Source of the DNA: Aurelia coerulea
Taxonomy: Eukaryota; Cnidaria; Scyphozoa; Semaeostomeae; Ulmaridae
Length of the DNA: 64,000 nt
Reading direction: 5' to 3'
Assembly (NCBI GenBank): GCA_039566865.1
Contig: CM076943.1
Span: 12,138,001 to 12,202,000 of the forward strand
The translations under genes and the position numbers were made by a program. Under the pieces are notes generated by a model. That model made no database searches. It saw only the letters and a list, made by a program, of their open reading frames with translations, and had not been told where the DNA came from. This document shows, piece after piece, positions 11,513 through 22,500 of the stretch; the first letter of the stretch is position 1; each line of letters starts with the position of its first letter.

Positions 11513-11790
11513 ACTTGTGGATGGACGGGGGGTGCCGCCCGGTTTTCAGAAAGGTACCCTCATCTAATTACCGAAACTTGCCTTGGTACCCACTTTTATG
11601 ATGAATTTTGGCGCAAAACTGCCTTCTTTTAACTATTTTTGCGAATTTCAGCGAAGCCCCACCCATGTTTATGGAAAATCTGCCGAAAAAGGACCCTTTT
11701 TTAGAGAATTTTGGGCCCAAAAACCCACCCATATGGGTGGGCACATACCCGTACCCCAAACATGTTATGTACCCCCTCCCCCCGGGCTAA
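11513..11790. repeat. Dispersed repeat, copy 1 (about 280 bp)
   Basis: It aligns end to end with 49668-49940: both contain 'tgccgaaa', 'gaattttgggcc', 'aaaacccaccca/atccat' and 'cacatacccgtacc...aacatgttatgta', then a C-run. Non-coding. Confidence 0.75.
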
Positions 11791-12059
11791 CTGCAAGGTA
11801 GAAAGATTGTAGTAGTTTAGTAAATTTGAATTGGTAGTGATTTTTGGATTTATAATCATCTATCAGTTGAAAATGAAAGGAGACCTGAAACGAGTGACTG
11901 TTATGAATTGTCTGCTAACTGACGGCTTTACGAATGTATACCCATTGTAGCCAAAAAAAGAAGCACACTTTTAGAAGTTAACCAAAATTTGATTATAATA
12001 TACCGCGATCTTCCAATTTTCTTCTTGTGCACTTGTTGCAAGAACCGAATATATTTGAT

Positions 12060-12373
12060 TTAGGATAAACCCTGTCTCTTTGGGCTGATAATCAATGACA
12101 TCCATATTCCGCTCACGATGCTGGCATTATATTATATGCCGACGATACTGTTTTATATTGTGCAAGGAAGAGCTCAAATGAAATGCAACATTTGCTTAAC
12201 AGTGAACTGCAAAAAGTTGAAGACTGGCTTGATAAAAGTAACTTGTCCATTAACTTGAAGAAAGGTAAAACTGAATTTGTGCTATATGGTTCACATCAAA
12301 AGTTGTTCAAACAGCTAAACGTGGACATCAAAATCTACAATCAAACTATTCATGTGACAAAATCATACAAGTA
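12060..12373 (+). pseudogene. Non-LTR retrotransposon reverse transcriptase fragment, 5' part
   Basis: Shows the RT catalytic box (L)YADDTVLYCA about 12137-12170, preceded in another frame by a GPLLF.YINDI-like segment (PCLFGLIINDIHI), and followed by EVDWLDKSNLS-type text (KVEDWLDKSNLSINLKKGKT). Frameshifted, 5'-truncated and dead. It continues at 13536 after an insertion, where it resumes as YKYLGVDLDNHL. In plan this is the thumb region of a CR1/Jockey-like RT; I cannot fix the clade. Confidence 0.8.
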
Positions 12374-13535
12374 AGCATTAAATTACTCTTTTTGGCAATA
12401 ATAACCAGTGGATACATTAACGAATAACTTCACCACAAATCCAATTTCTTTCCACCATCTTTTCATGGATAATTTCGATAAAATGTGATAAGACTTTACA
12501 ACCTCTGCAGCAAACCGTCCAACTACCGTCGATTCAAAGTTTTCTTGTTGAAAACACCTTAGAAGTCTTGCAAGACTTGCATAAAACAAAAGGTTTTGCA
12601 AGACTTAGGTCTCCCATATGACACAGCAAAATGACACCTTGGAGAATAGATTGCACACTCCAGGAGGCATTCTATCGTTGCAAAATAAAGAGAAAATAAA
12701 ACATTTCTCAAAGATTGCAAATTTCTTTGTCACATCGGAAAAGTACATAATTTGTGTAAAGAAATTTCCCCTGCAATCTATTCTCAAAGGTATCAATTTG
12801 CTGTTTCATATGGGAGACCTGAGCCTTGCAAAACCTTTTGTTTTATGCTAGCTTTCCTTGTGTTTGCAACAAGAAAACTTTGAATCAACGGTAGTTGGAC
12901 GGTTTGCTGCAGAGGCTGTAAAGTCTGATCACATTTTATCGCAATTATCGATGATAAAATGGTGGAAAGAAATTGAATTTGTAGTGAAGTTATTCGTTGA
13001 TGTATCCGCTGGTTATTATTGCGAAAAAGAGTGATTTAATGCCGATTACTGGGATTCTGCTGCGGGTGAAGGTAGGTCCATTAGCTTTCTTCGCAGCGAA
13101 TAGCTTTAATTCGTCTATGATTTTCGAAAATAACACAAAAAAATATGTTCATGTTATTCCTGGACATAATTCACGTAACATGTGAAATTTTGAAAGCTAT
13201 ATCTTATTTATAGCGTTCCTGAAGAATTCTTGAACATGGGCCAATTTTCGAAGGAATGAAATTCGATGTAACGCCGATCCCTGACGAGATTTTAACCAAA
13301 TTCAGAAAAAAAAATGTGGAGTGGGGCCTCTCGAATCGATTCGTGGTAAAACCAGCTCTGTACCTTTATTACTCGAATATCTATTTTAATTTTCGTGAAG
13401 GTACTCGAAAAGTTATCTCGAAAGTCTCATTTTCAGTCATGTCATCGGAATATGACGATATTATTGGCTTATAAGCGTGAAACTGGAAGATTTGCGGGTT
13501 TCCCTGTGCCCTATTGAAAGATTTGACTCGTATGC
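12374..13535. mobile_element. 1162-bp insertion with 8-bp target duplication inside the RT fragment
   Basis: TACAAGTA occurs at 12366-12373 and 13536-13543, and removing one copy plus the insert restores the RT reading across the junction (…TKSYKYLGV…). The insert carries a foldback of about 300-bp arms at 12376-13041 (left cattaaattactctttttgg, returning as the inverse of cattaaatcactctttttcg), plus about 490 bp of unidentified sequence. The duplication length suggests a hAT-type event. No transposase. Confidence 0.75.
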
Positions 13536-13690
13536 TACAAGTACCTTGGTGTAGATTTGGATAACCATCTGAACCTTCATCGACATTTCGAAATGTGTAC
13601 AAAAAGCTTCAGCCAAAGTAAACTTTTTATCTGGTATTCGCGAAAAAGTCAGCCCTTATGTAGCAGAATGGATATTCAAAACAAAAGTTC
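13536..13690 (+). pseudogene. Non-LTR reverse transcriptase fragment, 3' part
   Basis: Continues the fragment at 12060-12373: YKYLGVDLDNHLNLHRHFE, then a decayed helix-rich segment. The end is unclear; homology fades by about 13690. Confidence 0.65.
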
Positions 13691-14253
13691 TATATATTCA
13701 TAATTTTTGCCATAAATGCAGTATTGCTGAAAGCACATCAATGAAACTTTTCCCGTCGTTCTCGCGTCACACTTTTGTCTGTAAAACATCTAACTACGAT
13801 CTAATAGACCAAACTACAAATTTTGATGAAGGAAGGTGGATTTAGGTCGGAATCAAACTGCTACAGACCGGTATACTGTATTAACAGCGTTGTTTTTAGT
13901 TTTCTAGCGTTTTGCGGTATTTTGCTATTTTTTCGTGCGGTATTGCGGTATTAGGACCCCCCCGAAGTACCCCTCTTGTAGCAATGAAAAATAAATCTTG
14001 CAATTCCACGACAACCGTGTACCTTGAGAATCGAGTATGATTTCCTGAATTTTGCTGTTGTTGTTGTTGCTGATGGCTTTAATATTGACAAATCAGTTCT
14101 AAGTCTACCTTCACAATTCACGAGAAAGTGTTGTTCTGTGTTGTTTGTTGAAAACATAGAACTGGTTGAAAAGTGTAAAAAGCGCAAAAGCGCGCGTATG
14201 AGGTAGCGTTAGCGACACCCCGAGAACGAGGTTATCTGCTTCCAAAACTCCCA

Positions 14254-15937
14254 GGGGGGGGGGGGGGGGGGACTTGGTGATTGAAGGTGACGTACCTGTT
14301 GCAAATTTAGGTTCTTGATTTTTGCAATTTACCACCTCTTAGGATAGAAAAAATTTCAAATTTACTTCCGCTTAGGGTTTTGAAAATTGATATGATTAGT
14401 TCGTCGAGTTTTAACAACGTTTGATGAATCGAAATGTTGTTACAAAGATTCTGTAGCAACAGAAATCAACTAGTTATTCACTCTACCTCTAAAATGGATT
14501 TTCTAGCAAGCGCATTTTGTCCAACCAAGATTCAAGCACTCGTTTCATTATCTTAGTTAGCGAGTTTACAAATCGATATGCTAATGCAAAGTCTTCAAAT
14601 AGATGAGATGAGAAAGGTGCGCATTTTAATGGAATGCATTCATGTCTTAACAATTATTTGTTAGGATATTTCATGAGCCTGGTGGCACACTTTTAACTCC
14701 AGCTAGTCAGAAGAATCTGCAGAAATTTCTAGCTCAGTCCGCCCTAGAATGTTAACATTTGAAATCTTGCCCTCTCTTCAGCTTGTTAGAATTAGTTACA
14801 TGCCCTCCAGCATGCCCTGTTGCATGCGTTATTGATTTCATTGAAGTAAAGGAACTAGCAAAAATATGAATTGTCTGAAATGGGAAAGTTCAGAAGGATC
14901 ACTAAGTTTCAAGGGTTGTTGTGTGGGAGTGTTGTACTATTACAGTACACAGTTTTTTTTATAAGAAACTTGGATCAGCACTTAGTACTAAAAGTTTCTT
15001 AATTTCGCATGAAAATTTCGGTGTTTCAGCACAGGTGGCATCAAATATTAAAGAAATCGTAAAAATTGCTTACTCATGTTGTATTCCTTGTTGTATTTCT
15101 GCTGTATTCTTTCCCTGGCCCTGACCATAAACCATGCTCGAACGTTGTTTTGAAAAGATAGGCAACGTTTTCGAGCATGGTTGATGGTCAAAACCAGGGA
15201 AAGAATACAGCAGAAATACAACAACACGAGTAAGCAATTTTTACGATTTCTTTGATATTTGATGCCACCTGTGGTTTTAGCAGTAAAAGTTTCTTAATTA
15301 GTTTCTTGTTTCTTTTGGGCCTAAAATTGTGGTATTGTTCGAAGTTGAGCCTTCTTCTCGACAAAGGGCTTCCATTTTGCATTGACATTGTCATAAAGAA
15401 GAAGCCATGCACATTAAGGCAAACATTTACCAATTTTGCAGTTAAAAGTCAAGAAAAGATGAAGGTACCTTTGTTAGAGAGACATAGAACAAGAGAGACA
15501 CAAACAGAAATAAAGTTTTAGAGTTTCTTAACTGTTCTTGGGCGTAGTACTAGAGTTTCTTAAATTTTTGGTCATCGTAGTACTATAGTTTCTTATAAAC
15601 CAGTTTCTTATATAAAGAACGTGCAATTGAAGAACGTATTGCTATTGCGTTGTTCTTTTCTGTTCTAATTGTGATATCAAAGTATTTCATTGATTCTTAA
15701 TGTGGTACGATTTCAAAGTAAATGAAAGTAAATAAAAATCTTTTTCCAGCTGATATACTCATATCTGCTATGCAATAGCACTATCGTTTCTGGAACAATT
15801 TGCCTATTGTTATTGCTGCTTACGGAAAAAGTTCCTACCGCTTAGGCTACAAGTTACTACCGCTAAGGGTTTAGGGTTTTACAGTATTTTTAAACGGGTA
15901 CCTCACCTTGAACTACCAAGTCACCCCCCCCCCCCCC
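14254..15937. mobile_element. Composite element with poly-G termini
   Basis: The left end is a run of 18 G then acttggtgattgaaggtga; the right end is the inverse, tcaccttgaactaccaagt then about 15 C. Subterminal 'cttccgcttagggtttt' also returns inverted near 15840-15880. The interior (about 14945-15605) is a foldback of the 'ataagaaact/agtttcttat' family, which itself contains the hairpin at 15030-15273. Confidence 0.7.
15030..15273. mobile_element. Nested hairpin MITE, 244 bp
   Basis: Near-perfect palindrome: cacaggtggcatcaaatatt returns as the inverse at 15254-15273. Arms about 115 bp with a short loop around 15145-15165. Confidence 0.8.
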
Positions 15938-15971
15938 GGGCAAAAACTACAAAACTAACAGTCTGGTTCCC

Positions 15972-15979
15972 TGACGTCA
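15972..15979 (+). promoter_or_regulatory. Full cAMP-response element in the presumed CLOCK promoter/5' UTR
   Basis: TGACGTCA, the complete CREB/ATF palindrome, 318 bp upstream of the CLOCK start codon and just outside the 14254-15937 element, in the less repetitive sequence preceding exon 1. Function is inferred from motif and position only. Confidence 0.45.
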
Positions 15980-16296
15980 TTTTCGACCCGGGGCATTGGG
16001 CTCCAGTCTCCAAGGAAGAGTACCTTCATTTCACGCGAACGCGGTCCAGTTAATTTGTCAAGTTGACGCACAGGGAACCAGGCTGCAGAACTAACAACAA
16101 CCTCTGCGAAGGCGAGATAGCCTGGGACTTGGAAAATGGTTGCACAACAAAAAGTGTGCTGGACAAAACCAAGTCAAAAACATCTCACCTCAAGTTGATC
16201 ACCTCCTGTTACTCCTCCAAGTGTTTGCTCATACAACACAGCTGCATGAAAAGAGAAGGGGAATGTTTAACATATCACAGGTGAGCAACTGTCAAG

Positions 16297-16502
16297 ATGT
16301 TTCGCCAGGCAGCAGAGACGCCTACTATTCGTGAAGACCTCCATGGCTCAATCAAGAATCCCGATGCTGCTGCTGCAGTTCAACGCAGTGACAAAAACGA
16401 CCTTGAAGAATTCGAACCAAAGCCAAATGAAAACAACTCAGGAGATGAAGCCAGTTGTAGCAGTACAACAAGCATGGATTCACTGTTTAACCAAAGAGCA
16501 AG
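16297..16502 (+). CDS. CLOCK: CLOCK exon 1 (first coding)
   Basis: ATG at 16297 is the first after an in-frame TGA at 16282. The exon encodes an acidic, Asn/Ser-rich N-terminus ending in MDSLFNQRA and stops at the donor AG|GTACAG in phase 2. That matches the phase-2 entry of the bHLH exon, restoring NQRAR-SQKARN. The frame runs a little past the donor; that tail is intron. Assignment rests on phase, position and composition rather than on conserved sequence. Confidence 0.65.
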
Positions 16503-19500
16503 GTACAGTAAAAACCGCTCGTAAGAAGAACCTATAAGATTTTGAACTCACAGTCTGTTGTTAACAAACAGGTTAACAGGGACATATTTTGTAAGACAAT
16601 ACAAGAGGAGACCCAAACGTATGGTATTTTGGCAAGGGAGCCTTCGAATATTCTATAACGCATGAATTATCAAGATCTTTATCTGCCTTAGAATCTCTTC
16701 TTGAAAATACTTGCATATCAAATTTTCTTGCCTATCTATGGCTCATAATAGTCACATGACACCATAGTCATTTCTTTTTTGTATCCTTGCTCTTGATAAA
16801 TCAAACACAACGAACCACTCGAAGAAAAAAGGCTAGCAATCAATGGGTAATGATGACAATAACAGAAATCCCGTTGGTTTTTATTCACGTTAATACTGGA
16901 TTGTAGTAGGTACCTTTATGTTAATATAAAGACAAGGAACACAACTTATTTCCAAACAGATCTGCAGCAACTGTTTTCCCTTCACCTGTGTTGCACCAAT
17001 ATTAATCCAAACATGCAAAATATCACATAAAATGTTGCTATCAGGCAACATTCTCAGATAACTTTGTGCCTGAATGTTTCATCAAAATTCAACTACACAC
17101 ACTGGTAGTTTTTTTTATAAGAAACTAAGAATTTGGGCCAGTAGTACTGAAAGTTTCTTAAAAATTATCAGATTTTAAGATATGATACAGGAAACAAATG
17201 AAAATATAAGTAAAAATATGTTTAGGATTTCCTTTATCAAAATAGATAGTTTCTTAAGTTATATTTTCCTAGTACTGGAGTTTCTTAATTTATTGGTGAT
17301 CTGAGAGTTGAGTTTCTTATGGGCAGTTTCTGTAAAAAATACATGTAATTCTGCAGCTAAAGCTCATGTAGTCAGCCTTATTTATCTTTCTCGGTCGGCT
17401 TTGTAGCTGCCTCTAAGCCCAAAATTTAAAATTTGAACTTGAGAATTTGACAAAATTTGTCACAAAAATCTTCATTTGCCCCCGTTCCTTTGCTATGCAG
17501 CATAAGTTTACTGACAAATAACGGGATTTAAATGAAGATTTTTGTGACAAATTTGCCGAGTTCTCTCATTTGAATTTAGAAATTAGGGCTTAGAGGTAGC
17601 TACAGAGCCTGCTGAGAAAGTTGAATAAGGCCGACTACATTGAGCTTTAGCCGCTGAATTAGTTGAGTTTTGATAAAACATTCAAGCAGAAAGTTATCCC
17701 AGAATTGGTAATATGTATACTTATTCTCTAAATTCACACTCATTTTGCTATTGTTTCTTTCATCGTATTGCAGTGTTTCTGCCTTCAAATTTATCTGAGA
17801 ATGTTGCCTGATAAATAAGCAACATTTTATGATGTTTTATTTTGCATGTTTGGATGAGTATTGATGCAACATGGGTGAAAAGAAAATAGTTGCTGCTGAT
17901 CTGTTTGGAAATAAGTTGTGTTCCTTGTCTTTATAATGTAACATAGGTACCTACTACAGTACAGTATTACCAAAAATCCTCAAATAAGCCCCTTTGAATA
18001 AGCCCCCCCCCCTCAAATAAGCCCCCACCCAAATATATTTTTTGTGAAATAAGCCCCTACCTTTGAATAAGCCCCCATGGGGGGTTAATCAATTTTTGCA
18101 AATAGACTTCATATCGCTAAATTTTTTCTCAATTATCAAAATTGTTATTGATTCTCTTTTTTGACTGACAGCCTCAGGAAAAAGAAGACAATTAGCCCTG
18201 GTGATATCTTTGGCTGCTGCTAAATAAGCCCCCCCCCTTGAATAAGCCCCCACCCCAAAATGTTTTTCTGAAATAAGCCCCCAGGGGCTTATTTGAGGAC
18301 TTCGGTGGTGCTAATTAAAATGAAGGGGATTTCAGTTATTGTCGTTATTACCCATTGATTGCTAGCTTTGTTCAAGGCATTGTATTTGATTGAGCAAGAA
18401 AATTTGATATGCAAGTACTTTCAGGAAGATATTCTAAGGTAAGATAAAGATCTTGATAATTCATGCATTAGAACATTTAAAGATTCCTTTCCCATAATTT
18501 GTTGGGCCGCCTGTGGACAATAGCTGACAATAGCAACAGTCACTTTTGATTGACCCCGGAATTGAATTCAAAAGCGATCAGCGATTGTAGACAAAATAAA
18601 TTCTCTCAACCAGTGATTCAAGACAAACACATCCACAATAGTTTTCCTAAAACCAGTAGGGCAAGCTGTCACCTTCTGCACACAAAAAGTGGTTTTTCAA
18701 GAGAAGTCATGAGAGCGAAAGTAGTAGGATAAATCTAAAGATCTGCATCTGGCTGGCAGATTTTGTTTGTTTGATTCAGGAGCCCAGTCAGTGGCGGCCA
18801 CCGTGAAGTGAGGGTAATGAATGGTGGGGGTGCAGGGGCGAGGCCCCTGGAAAAATTTTTGGGACCATGCCCTTTTGATTTTAGGGAAATGCCCTTCTTT
18901 AATTAAGACATACGCCGTTTCTAGATAGAACACGACATATGAAATCATTGATGTGCATGTGCGGAACTTCAATGAGTGTTTTTTAATTTACAACTAGTAT
19001 TACAAACACATTTTTGGACGAATCTAAATTACCATATTTGCAAAAAAAGTTGGGGGGTATTTACCCCCATTCACCCTGTGGCTCCGCCACTGAGCCCAGT
19101 AGTAGCTGTTGTTTCTTTTAGGCCCATTTAGACAAGAATTGCTGGTGTGTTCTGCTTGGCTGTTGAATCAGATAAGCACAATCCACCAGACAGATCTTTA
19201 GGTTTACTCTCATTCATTTGTTATAACCTCAAAACGTTTCTTAAAAACCGCTTTTCGTGTGGATAAGGCAATAGTTTGCGCTACTAGTTTCATGACAACT
19301 TTTATGGCTGTATTTGTTTTGAATTACTGGTTGAGAGAATTTATTTTGTTTGCGATTGCTAATCGCTTTGAATTCCGGTGTCAATCTTAAACAACTGATG
19401 CTATTGTCTTACAAATTGTTGGCTGTACTTGATAAAACGCGGAACTACCCAAACCAGCCAAAACCAGCCACTACTATGCAAAACCATCCAAAACGACACA

Positions 19501-22500
19501 CAGCGAGCCACAACCACATCATTACAACCCAAAACGACCCAAAATTTCTAGAATTATACATCAGGTCAGTTATTTAGGGGCAAAGAGCCCCCAAAACTTG
19601 ACAGGTGCTTTAAATATCTCTCAAATTCTTCTTTCGTTGTGTGACTTGTTGTGATTATAAAAGCTTTCCCTTGTTTTGCTGTATGATAAAAGCACATGTG
19701 TTCAAGCGCGAACTGATTAAAGTCCGTCTCAAATTAGATGTCACCATGTCACCTGCAAATGCTCACAAATAATAACAATACAAAGTGCTTTGCAAAGGAA
19801 TTTTGTGTCATCACACATCTCTGGTGACATCTAATTTGAGACGGACTTTAATCAGTTTGCGCTTGAACACATGCTTTTGTCGCACAGCAAAACAAGGGAG
19901 GGCTTTTCATGATAACAACACATCACAGAACGAAAGAAGAATTTGAGAGATATCTGCAAGCACTTGTCAAGTTTTAGGGGCTTTTTGCCCCTAAGTAACT
20001 GATTTGATGTTTAATTCCAGAAATTTGGGTAATTTTGGGTGGTTATGATGTGGTTGTGGGTGGTTGTGGGTCATTTTGGATGGTTTTGGGTAGTTCTGGG
20101 TGGTTTTGGGTCGTTCCGTGTTTTAGTAAGTACGCCTTGTTGGCTTGTTTACAATCGGTTTCTTGTGCAATGGGGTACGTCAAGTAATCAGTCAGATTGA
20201 GGTTCTTATTATGGAAATCCGTAAATGAAAGAGGTTGATTGGCAAAAAGTTTGCATTTATTTCCCAATGAATCAATGGAATCCTTTATGAAGAACCTACA
20301 GTAACAATAAGATGTTAGGCTGAAATGGTTGTTATTATTGGGTAGAAAATGATATGTGATTTAAAGTGAATAACCTGAGTTAAAAGATGAGATCTCATAG
20401 ATTTATAAATAGCCTATTGTATTTGATAATCCAGCTCGTGGCAAATGAAAGCAATGCTATAGAAAACAATAGAGGGATTAGGAATTTCTTTGTCCTACAG
20501 TAAGTCCCCGCATATAAGAAACAGACATATAAGAAACTGCAGCCTGCCAGCATAGAGAATATTTTCTCCTTTATAAGAAACCAGGCAGCCTGATTTTGTC
20601 CAGTTTCTTATAAATGATGCAAAGTTGAAAAAATACTCAACCACACTGCCGTCTTTCTGTGTAGCTTCAGTACTACATTTGTAATGTTCATTTCTTGGGG
20701 CGGGGCATTCTTATTTACTATGCAGCAGTATCCTTTAATTTGAAAACGGTTTTTTGACAAGAAAGCAATACGCCAAAGAAAGTTTCTTAATGGACATATA
20801 AGAAATCTGCCAGCCTCATTTGAACATATTTTCTTGTATATAAGAAACCAGACAGCCTGATTTGAACAGTTGAGTTTCTTATATGCGGGGACTTACTGTA
20901 CCTCAAGAGCTGCATATGCAAGTCTAAAATTAGTCTCTTTTATTTGATGATTTTGACATGCGCATGCATATATTTTAACTGGAGCAACACAAGCGTGCTT
21001 TAAATGTTTCTTTGTCCTGTTTATAAATTGCCTCTACTTAGCTCTGTCAAATAAATTTCCACACAATGCAACAAAAATGATATCTAAATGCAATGAACTA
21101 AGAAATAAAAGGGACGTTTCTCCAAAACAACTGTTGTAAATTCAAATCACAATAATTGCAAAGTGATTTTTGTCTGTGGACAGCAAGGTAGAATTTTAAT
21201 GGAGACATTGTGTTGCCCTATTTGATGAAAATGGTGGAATTTTACCTATTCTTTCATGACTTAACATTCATTGCTTTTTAAGAAGTCTTAAGAATTGATT
21301 AGAATTTTCAATAACTTGTAAGAATTGTAGCAGTAAAATGTATTCAATTCCAGACTGAACTGCACAAGGTTCGATATGTACTTTTCAAGCTTTTGCTCAC
21401 CAAAATTTGAAAGAATTCTTGGTGGGGGTCATAGGAGCTGACTGTTAACAGATTTAGCATATTTACTGTAGAATTGATTTACGGCTTTTGGCTGTAAAGA
21501 TGATGGTTTTACGGTTCCTTCCTCTCTCTGTACAGGGTGTCCCAAGAAAATTGTTTGACGTTTACTTAACTGTTAAAAAGTAACGAAATATTGAACGGGC
21601 TTCATGGGAAGATAACCATATTACTTAGATTTTAAATTGATTTTAGACACCAGAAGCTAGCCAATCGGTTAAATATTCACGGAGTTACGAGCTTTCAAAG
21701 TTCAAGTTTGTGCGATAGCTGAAACCAGACGCCCCTAAATTGCATATTTTGTGAAAGTAGAATCTCGTTTATTGAAAGTAAATCAAATGGAATTTCAAAA
21801 GCACTTTCAACAAACTAGCTTTCTATAACATTGAATCAAGGTTATGATGTTTGGAGGAATCCTGTTCAGCACATTTTGAAATTGCCCTGTGTCTCATCGA
21901 TTAAGTTTTCATTCCATGTTTTTAGATAATTGCATTCTTAAGTAAATGTTGGCAACGGTTACTGGAATTAAATAACTTTGGAAGTCCTATTTGGTTTGCT
22001 CTGATATCGACGAGAGGTAAAAAATTAGACAGTCTTCTTTTACCTCGATTTTAGGACGTCTTTTTGGAAAACAAGTCAGTTGGGGGCGTCTGGTTTCAGC
22101 TTTCGCACAAACTTTAACTTCAAAAGCTTGTAACTCCGTGAATTCTTAGCGGATTCGCCAGATTCTGGCGTCTAAAATTAATATAGAATCTTAGGAACAG
22201 GCTTATCGTACCATGAGCCTGTACATTTTATCGTTATTTTTTTACATTTAATCAAATGTCGAACAATTTGAAAATTTCTTCACAAAATATGATTTCAGAA
22301 GTCAAATTATTACAAAACTGAAGATAAAGCAATGTAAACAATTGGTCATTAAGTGGCCAATCTTTGTGCAAACGTTTTTATTGAACCAATCAGACTTCTG
22401 GATTTTTAGGCCACGTGACTGCTATGTTGGGAGCCATTAAACAATGGATTGTCCAATTCACTAGAATGTTTGGAAGAATTCCAAAAATTTTTACTAAATT

